DNA from: Morchella semilibera
Lineage: Eukaryota; Ascomycota; Pezizomycetes; Pezizales; Morchellaceae
Reading direction: 5' to 3'
Assembly (NCBI GenBank): GCA_009192285.1
Contig: CM018607.1
Location: forward strand, 682,001 to 746,000
DNA: 64,000 nucleotides
Shown: positions 57,781 to 64,000 of the stretch, piece by piece
Position numbering within the stretch: position 1 is the stretch's first letter
Layout of the letters: every line of letters starts with the position of its first letter
Notes under the pieces: model-generated
What the model saw: the letters and a program-made list of their open reading frames with translations, nothing else
What the model was told of the DNA's origin: nothing
Databases searched by the model: none
Translations under genes and position numbers: made by a program

Positions 57781-60309
57781 CAGACAAGGCGTGAGATTAG
57801 ACTCTCATTTCGACTTTGCGGTGGGCCTATACCTACATATACTTACATACATGTACACAAACGTGCACGTATCCATCACCACAGTTACTGTAGGTATGTG
57901 ACAGGTACAATTTGATCTGATATTTCATACCAGGTAGACCCTGATTTCAATAGTAAACCTCAGCACTAAGTGAATGTGAATATATATATATCTCGACAAC
58001 AAAAATAGAAGTAGAGCGTGCGGAATATATATACATGAATTATAGAGCGCGGAAAGAAGCCTGATCATTGCATTTAGACAGGCGCAACTCAGGTATAATA
58101 TTTGTAATATCCCTTCCGGCCGGATGTTACATATGATAATGGAGGTACGTACGGCTGCAGTTCGATACAGATGGCATGGTGAGCTTCCCAGCTTCACTGC
58201 GCCTCATGTGCAGATCAAAGATACTGCATAGGTGGGACTGGGCTCGCGAAAAGGCACTGTATTTTGATAGCTGTGGAGTATCTGTAAATTGTTTCCATGA
58301 AATAATTTTAAAATAAGGGGCTCACGAGTTTTGAATTGCGGAATGGCTGATCAAACGGTGCCGACGCCGTCCGGTGATGATCCGGTCCGAAAAGAAGATG
58401 AATAATAGCTTCTCGAGCGTCCTTACTTGGAAAGGATTGTGGTTGAGGTAGCTTCCCGCCTAGAGTCAAGGCAGGAGGACCGGGCCCGCCCCAGGAACAC
58501 ATCCCTCCACACCACCCAGTGTCTAGCGTCAGATGCATCATATCTGTCACTCTGGTTGGTAGGGTTGCTCACAGCGAGAACCCCTTGAGGCAATCCAATT
58601 GGTCTATTCAGAGTCGGTCGTAACTCATCCCCTTCTAGACCCCACAAAGTATGCCTGAAACAGGCTTTGATCCTCGTTTTTATACCATATCAGGAAAGGA
58701 GAAGGTACTCTTCGATTATGCGGGGTGGCTGCTGGGGTGCATAGTCTTCCCATCCCACTAGGAAGGTATCGAAGGGGGCAGCGTTTAGTTTTGACTCTCA
58801 TGCTTGGATTTTGTCCGCTGGGACTCGAGGCTTTCAGGTACGAGACCCAATGTACGTGTACTTTCGCGGTAATCTATAACCCCACAAGGCAATGTTATGG
58901 ATCCAGACACCCCTTCGTAATGAAGTGGTAGGAATGAAGGTGATCAGATGGACTACGGTTGGGTGTCATTCGTAAACCCCTAAAAACCCATTTCTGTCTC
59001 GTGGTTATGTTAGGGGAAGAGTGGGGAAGAGTCGGTAGGAAAATACTCGTGAGAGATATAAGTGTAATTCCTATATGAAAGCTCTGCAGCTCTGGTATTT
59101 TCAACCCTTTCTTCAAATAGTCCCATCAACACAATAACTGATTTTTTTATTTGAACGTGCACCTAGAACGATACACAGAATCGTGCAAGGTCTTATGACA
59201 AGAGTCCCTTTCAACGGTCCTGTAAATACCGTTGCCAATCTCGTTTACACCTGAGTTGCACTAGGCGAGGCGAGTCCGTATTTCGGTATTGATTCTCGTA
59301 TAAGTCGTTCTACTCTACGTCTTTGCCCCTCACCCTCCAGTCATCATATCAATAAGGCGTTTCACCATCACCATAGTGCCCACTCGGCGCTGTCTCACTA
59401 TTCCCATTTGCTTCCTCCGGGAACTTGGTACCGACCCGAGGCTTCTTTCTCGGAAGCCGAACTAGCTAGTGCGGGGGAGGGCGTAACGGCTTTTGGCAGA
59501 GAGCCACGTGAATTGCTACTAGAACTTCGTTAGCGCACTATAACAAAGGATTTTGGGCGCTGATTAGGTTAGTATTTTAATATCTTCACAGTTATCGCTC
59601 TATTTGTATGAATCTCCATGATATGTCACGATAGTGCAGCAAAATCTGTGGCGGGGTATGATTCTCTATCTCGGGCTAATGACTTTCTGTCTCGAGAATA
59701 TCCTTGACTGGTCATATGTACTCCATGAAAGCTTTTTTTTTCCCTTGCTTAGCTCCTTTGGTTTATCTATGCTAGTTCCTTCCTTCCCATCATCATGGGG
59801 TGTTGTGGTTCAGGTACAACGGAGACCTGTTTTTCCGTCCGTGTCTAAGAATCTCAGCTGTCTTGTTTGTGGGGACTAGCGAGCCGGCAGGGCCGGCCGG
59901 GGTGTTTATTTGGCCATGGATTGATACTGACCAGTGATCTAACCAGGGTTGGAGAGTAGAGTAAAGTGACAGGCAATAGCACCCACGCGGTATACGCCAC
60001 CAGAGGAATTGGTATGTGGTTTTTGGAAGGCACGATGGTGTTGATTGCCCTCTATTTACTAACTGGGACGAGACGCATAGGCAGGAGGCACAGAAGTTAA
60101 CTTGTCACTGACAGGTATTAATTAGTAAGAAGGGATATCTTTCCTAGCTATTGAGAAGAGGGTAGGTCAATTGACATACGTTACATGGCCGATAGCAGAG
60201 AACTGGGGGCGCGGGATCTTCTGGCCGTGCCCACTCCTCTCATCTCAGAATAAGTGAGAGCGGAAAAATTCTCGACAAGGCTCCGGAATTCATAATCATA
60301 AAGTGTTTG

Positions 60310-60380
60310 AGTTGGGCATCCCGGTACTCTAGAGCGTGCCCGTCTGGGGTACATGCAGGGTTCGAGTTCGACTCTTTTTT
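60310..60380 (+). ncRNA. tRNA-like sequence with T6 terminator
   Basis: The string CTAGAGCG (D-arm-like) is followed by GGGTTCGAGTTCGACTC (60358-60374, T-arm and B-box-like) and then directly by six T (60375-60380), a Pol III terminator. The A box (about 60313-60325) is poor. It looks like a tRNA relic or the head of a short tRNA-derived SINE. Confidence 0.32.
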
Positions 60381-61906
60381 CGGTCAGAGAGGTGAAGTGA
60401 GGTCAGAAGTATCCTAACGCTGAAGGGAGAGTAAGGAGCAAAAAAGCAAGACTGAGAGAAAAAGGAATTGCACAAAAAAAAAGCAAAGGTTGGGCAGACA
60501 AGACAGCCTTGCAGCAGCAAGTGAATTTGCTTCTTACGCGAGAAAAGCTGCAAATTTGTACCCCCGAACGTTCCGTCGGGTCGGACAGAGAAGGTGTGTT
60601 GTGTTCCTTTCCGTACCTTTTCGTCCCTTTTTTTTTTTTTTTTCATTTTTCATTTTTTCTCCCCACTTTTTCCTCTACTAGCAACTACATGTAGGCTTTC
60701 CTATCTTCTCTGTTCATCCGTTCCTTCTCTAAGTGCAAGGCCAAGGCGAGGGAGGCAAGCATCGAACGGCTTTGCATCTCAGTAGAACCTCCCTGCCACG
60801 ATTCATGCACTCCCCCCCTACACGTGTGAATTCCTTACATCTGCATCCAGACACCCGTCCCATCCTATTCCTCACACCCCAGCACGCCCCGAACCCTAAC
60901 CCATTTGTTACTGGGGGAGGTGGAGGTGAACTGGGGACCTGGTCAGGTCTAGCGTAACTGTCCCCACCCCAGGACAGGCACACCCCTCTTAGGTAGAGTA
61001 GGTACTCTTGTTTGAACTCACTCACTGTCGGTCTGTCTGCCTGGGGGAGGGGGGGGTGGTGGTGGTGGTGGTAGGGGGTTAAAATTGAGTGGTCGACATT
61101 ACTCTAGGGAGCGCACGCATACATAGAGAGAGAGCGCGCCGACTGACTGATTATCCGTCTCAGCAGCAGTAGTATTTTTCTTTCTTCCCCGCTGTCGACG
61201 CCTCTTCCTTTGCTCTCACGGGTCTGCCACTAAATTATTTTTTTGGTTACCGTTACCGGCCTTACCGTTCACGAGGGTAGTGGGATTTTTTTTTTTTAGA
61301 TCGAGTGCTTGATTGCTCTTGATTGGGGTTGGACACATCGAGTGATTATCAGAGCAGCAAGCAGAAGCAGTAGTAGCAACACCACTACGAGAAAGAACGA
61401 CGAGGGTCTTTACCACCTCTAGAGTACTACTCTCTACCATCGGTCACCAATTGCCGCCACCTTAATCTCTACTAAATCCCCATTCGTTCCCCTCCCCCCC
61501 CCCCCCTTCCCTTGCTGCCGCTCCGCTCTTTCCCTACCCCCCCTCTCCCCACTCTTTAGAGGCTCTTTTTTGCTTGCTCCCCAGGTTGTTGAAGAATAAA
61601 CTCCTCCCGCCCATCCCATCATCTGGAGAAGCATCACCCATCATCTTCCACCACTACCACCTCACACATACTGCTTTAACTTACCCAGCAGCAGTTCATC
61701 TAAATCTGCTGATACAGTGGTATTCCTATTACGATCACGACTCCAGTAGTGGTCATAATCACCGTCGTCTTCCTTTTCTTCTTTTGGATATCAATCGACC
61801 CACTCTTCTCATTTCATCTGATATTTTATATCAGTCCGAAGACTAAAGTACTAACCAACATACACTTACTACTACCCCTCAACTTCTCTATCGCTATCAA
61901 TCACAA

Positions 61907-64000
61907 ATGATGCTCTCACAAGCAATGCACCAGTACGCACCTAGTCCACACTTCCAGTCGCTACCTTCGTCGAACGGGGACGCCATGATGAACGATGGAC
62001 CGGTGGGGATGTCGCACCAATCCTCTGTATCTTCATCGGCATCTTCTTCTCATAAATCATCCTCAAAACAGGCACGTTGCTACAATTACCACCATAGCCA
62101 TAACCATCCCTACGATGTTGATGATGATGGTAGGATTAACAATGGGCAACAGATGAACCAGATAACGCCCGGCCCGATCCGGAGGAGGATTAGTAGGGCC
62201 TGCGACCAGTGTAACCAGCTCCGCACAAAATGTGACGGGGAAACTGCCGTGTCAGCATTGTGTCGGTGGGTACCCCGGATCTCCCCGATTATTGCGTACT
62301 TTTTCTTTTTTTTTCCTTTGCTTTTTGGTGGGGGTGGAGGTGGTTGGTTTCGTTGACTGACAATGATTCAGATTTCACACTCAAGTGCGAGTATGCGCGC
62401 GAGCGCAAGAAGCGAGGTAAAGCTTCTCGAAAGGACATCCAACAGCAGCAAGCCGCTGCTGCTGCGGCAGCCCAACAGATGGGAAACTCCTCCCCCACGG
62501 ACATGCGCCGGGGGTCTTCCGAGCTGCCGCCGCCGCCCCGGCCCGGTAGTAGTAATGTCCGCAAGCAATCGTCGTCCGCGGCGAGCACTAGAACGTCTCT
62601 CGGTGACCTCCACGACATGTCGCAGCATCAGATGCACCACCACCACCTCCCACCACAGCAGCAACACCACCACCACCATCTTCCAACTCCTGAATCCCCA
62701 TCTCTGCAGCTTTCCCATGATGGCGTACCCTCAGGTATACCTATGCATTTCGATCGTATGTCTCCATTCCAGCATCAATCGCCGAACGGCGCTGGAGCGC
62801 CATCGCGAATAATGTCAGGGCAGTCGGCGCATGGAGGTATATCACAGCCAGCCTCTGCCACGGCGAATGGATTTCCAGCGAACGAATTTGTGCTGTCGCC
62901 CCAGGGCCACCCGACCCACGCAATGAATTTTCCACAGAGTGCGGCATCACCATTGTCAGGGTTTTTGGGTGGGCACTCACCTGAGGATGGGTCGCCGTCA
63001 TGGCTTTCTATGCCCTCACCACCAACACAGTCGTATTCCGCCGGTATAAGGTATCCGGTTTTACTACCGCTATTGCCACACATAACGCAGGTAATCCCAC
63101 CATTGCTTGCGTGTGACCTGCTAGATCTGTACTTTACGAACCCTACGACTGCGTTCTTCCAACCAGCATCCCCGTACGTTCTGACACATATTTTCCGGAA
63201 ACGCTCCTTCCTCCACCCCCATAACCCACGGCAAACTTCGCCCGCTCTCCTCTGCGCCATGCTCTGGGTAGCTGCACAGACATGTGATGCCCCTTTCCTC
63301 GCTGCTTCCCCTGCTGCGCGAGGAAGAGTGTGCCAGAAGCTGCTTGAGATCTGTATTAGCCTCCTCCGGCCTCTCGTACATGTCAACTTGACCCAACCTG
63401 CGCCCCATGGACACCACGCCTCTGGTGAACCCGAGAATGGCTCCGCAGGTGTTGGCCTTGGGGGGCTTGGAGGCGCGCCCGGCGGCGGCCGGGAAGGTGT
63501 AGGTGCGGCAGGAACCCTGGATGATGTGCTCACATATGCGCACCTTGGGATTGTGATCTCAGCGAGTGAATTTAAGAGCGCGTCGCTTCGGTGGTGGCAC
63601 TCGGCATGGACGTTGGCGAGGGAATTGAAGCTAAACCGTGAACTTCCTACTGAGAGCCTGGTTGACCAGATGGGCGAGGATGACATGGACGGGCACCACT
63701 CGCCATCTGATACTGGCCCTGGAAGTGTCCACTCACACCACACAGCCAGTAATGGCCGCATGTCTGTCAGTGAGGAGGACAAGGAGGAACGTAGGCGGAC
63801 ATGGTGGCTGCTCTATGTGGTAGATCGCCATCTTGCACTATGCTACAATCGACCTATTGCGCTCTTAGACGTAGAGTGCGAGAATCTTTACCTGCCTATG
63901 AACGATATCTCTTGGCAGAATGGAGATTTCTATACCCATGACCCCCACAATCTATACGCGCAACACCCCTCGTCTCCATCACATAATAGTTTAGCCCACC
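61907..64000 (+). CDS. xlnR: Xylanase regulator XlnR/XYR1-type transcription factor, 5' part, with apparent frameshift
   Basis: This is a Zn2Cys6 activator of xylanase and cellulase genes in fungi. Exon 1 is 61907-62265 and exon 2 runs from 62372 to the window end (intron 62266-62371, 106 nt, phase 1). Exon 1 encodes a Ser/Met/His-rich N-terminus and [18 protein letters not shown] (Cys99, 102, 109). The remaining Cys ligands follow as PCQHC and, after the intron, [19 protein letters not shown]. The G run 62237-62240 has one base too many, so the two halves of the zinc cluster lie in different frames. Exon 2 stays open to the end, through a Gln/His-rich linker and the fungal_trans middle region ([90 protein letters not shown]). 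The C-terminus lies outside the window. Confidence 0.95.
62237..62240 (+). other. xlnR: Homopolymer +1 frameshift site in xlnR zinc cluster
   Basis: Four G stand where three would keep the frame between KCDG and LPCQHC. The shift is inside the DNA-binding domain and no intron can skip it. Confidence 0.85.

Larger units (their letters stand above)
49948..61906. other. 12-kb gene-free region upstream of xlnR
   Basis: I found no ORF with domain, codon bias or splice-supported extension. The region contains a short telomere-like repeat (50328-50343), C- and G-runs (51655-51675, 56130-56143, 57760-57780, 61493-61506), a tRNA-like sequence (60310-60380), and C/T-rich leader-like DNA before xlnR (about 61440-61700). 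Confidence 0.45.

Noticed and set aside
62368-63782. Long minus-strand ORFs opposite xlnR (335 and 140 aa)
   Set aside because: They are shadows of the conserved xlnR exon 2 on the plus strand.
1-64000. CRISPR arrays, operons, riboswitches, bacterial or phage genes
   Set aside because: The introns, codon use and gene families are those of a fungal nuclear genome, and no regularly spaced identical repeats were seen.

Overview
The window looks like a chromosomal segment of a filamentous ascomycete (Pezizomycotina). The evidence is nuclear genes with short introns of about 50-106 nt, a fungal EgtD-EgtB fusion for ergothioneine synthesis, a PIR cell-wall protein, a HeLo-domain pseudokinase, and a XlnR/XYR1-type zinc-cluster regulator. 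I cannot name the genus. Gene density is low, and the intergenic DNA is full of small non-autonomous inverted-repeat elements and of the palindrome TACATGTA.

Layout. 0.5-0.85 kb: a small two-exon gene (-). 0.85-7.9 kb: a gene desert holding a MITE with a 9-bp target duplication, a hairpin element, a tRNA-like Pol III sequence and a TTAA-flanked repeat element. 7.9-8.1 kb: a small gene (+). 10.1-10.7 kb: a hotdog thioesterase (-). 12.05-14.0 kb: a sugar transporter (-) with one apparent +1 frameshift. 14-19.9 kb: a desert with weak ORFs only. 19.9-22.1 kb: a PIR-type cell-wall protein with Ala/Gly-rich modules (+). 23.1-24.05 kb: a SET-domain protein (-). 24-27.3 kb: a repeat island with at least two TA-flanked MITEs. 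27.3-29.0 kb: a HeLo-pseudokinase (-). 30.2-30.8 kb: an inverted-repeat element with an extra copy. 31.97-34.9 kb: egt1 (+). 35.2-35.5 kb: a hAT-like MITE with an 8-bp target duplication. 35.9-37.2 kb: an F-box protein (+). 40.0-42.5 kb: a PEK/GCN2-like kinase (+). 44-46 kb: two small genes (-). 49.8-49.9 kb: a small gene (-). 50-61.9 kb: about 12 kb without a recognisable gene. 61.9-64 kb: the 5' part of xlnR (+), running off the window, with an apparent +1 frameshift inside the zinc-cluster codons.

The genes do not form an obvious cluster or pathway; each is a housekeeping, wall, stress or regulatory gene in its own transcription unit. Three results most deserve follow-up. The first is the HeLo-pseudokinase, which has the same domain order as animal MLKL. 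The second is the set of inverted-repeat elements whose target duplications point to several DNA-transposon superfamilies, with no transposase present. The third is the pair of single-base homopolymer frameshifts in otherwise intact conserved genes, which are most simply assembly errors but need checking. Exon boundaries were worked out by hand from splice signals and reading frame and were not tested against RNA.
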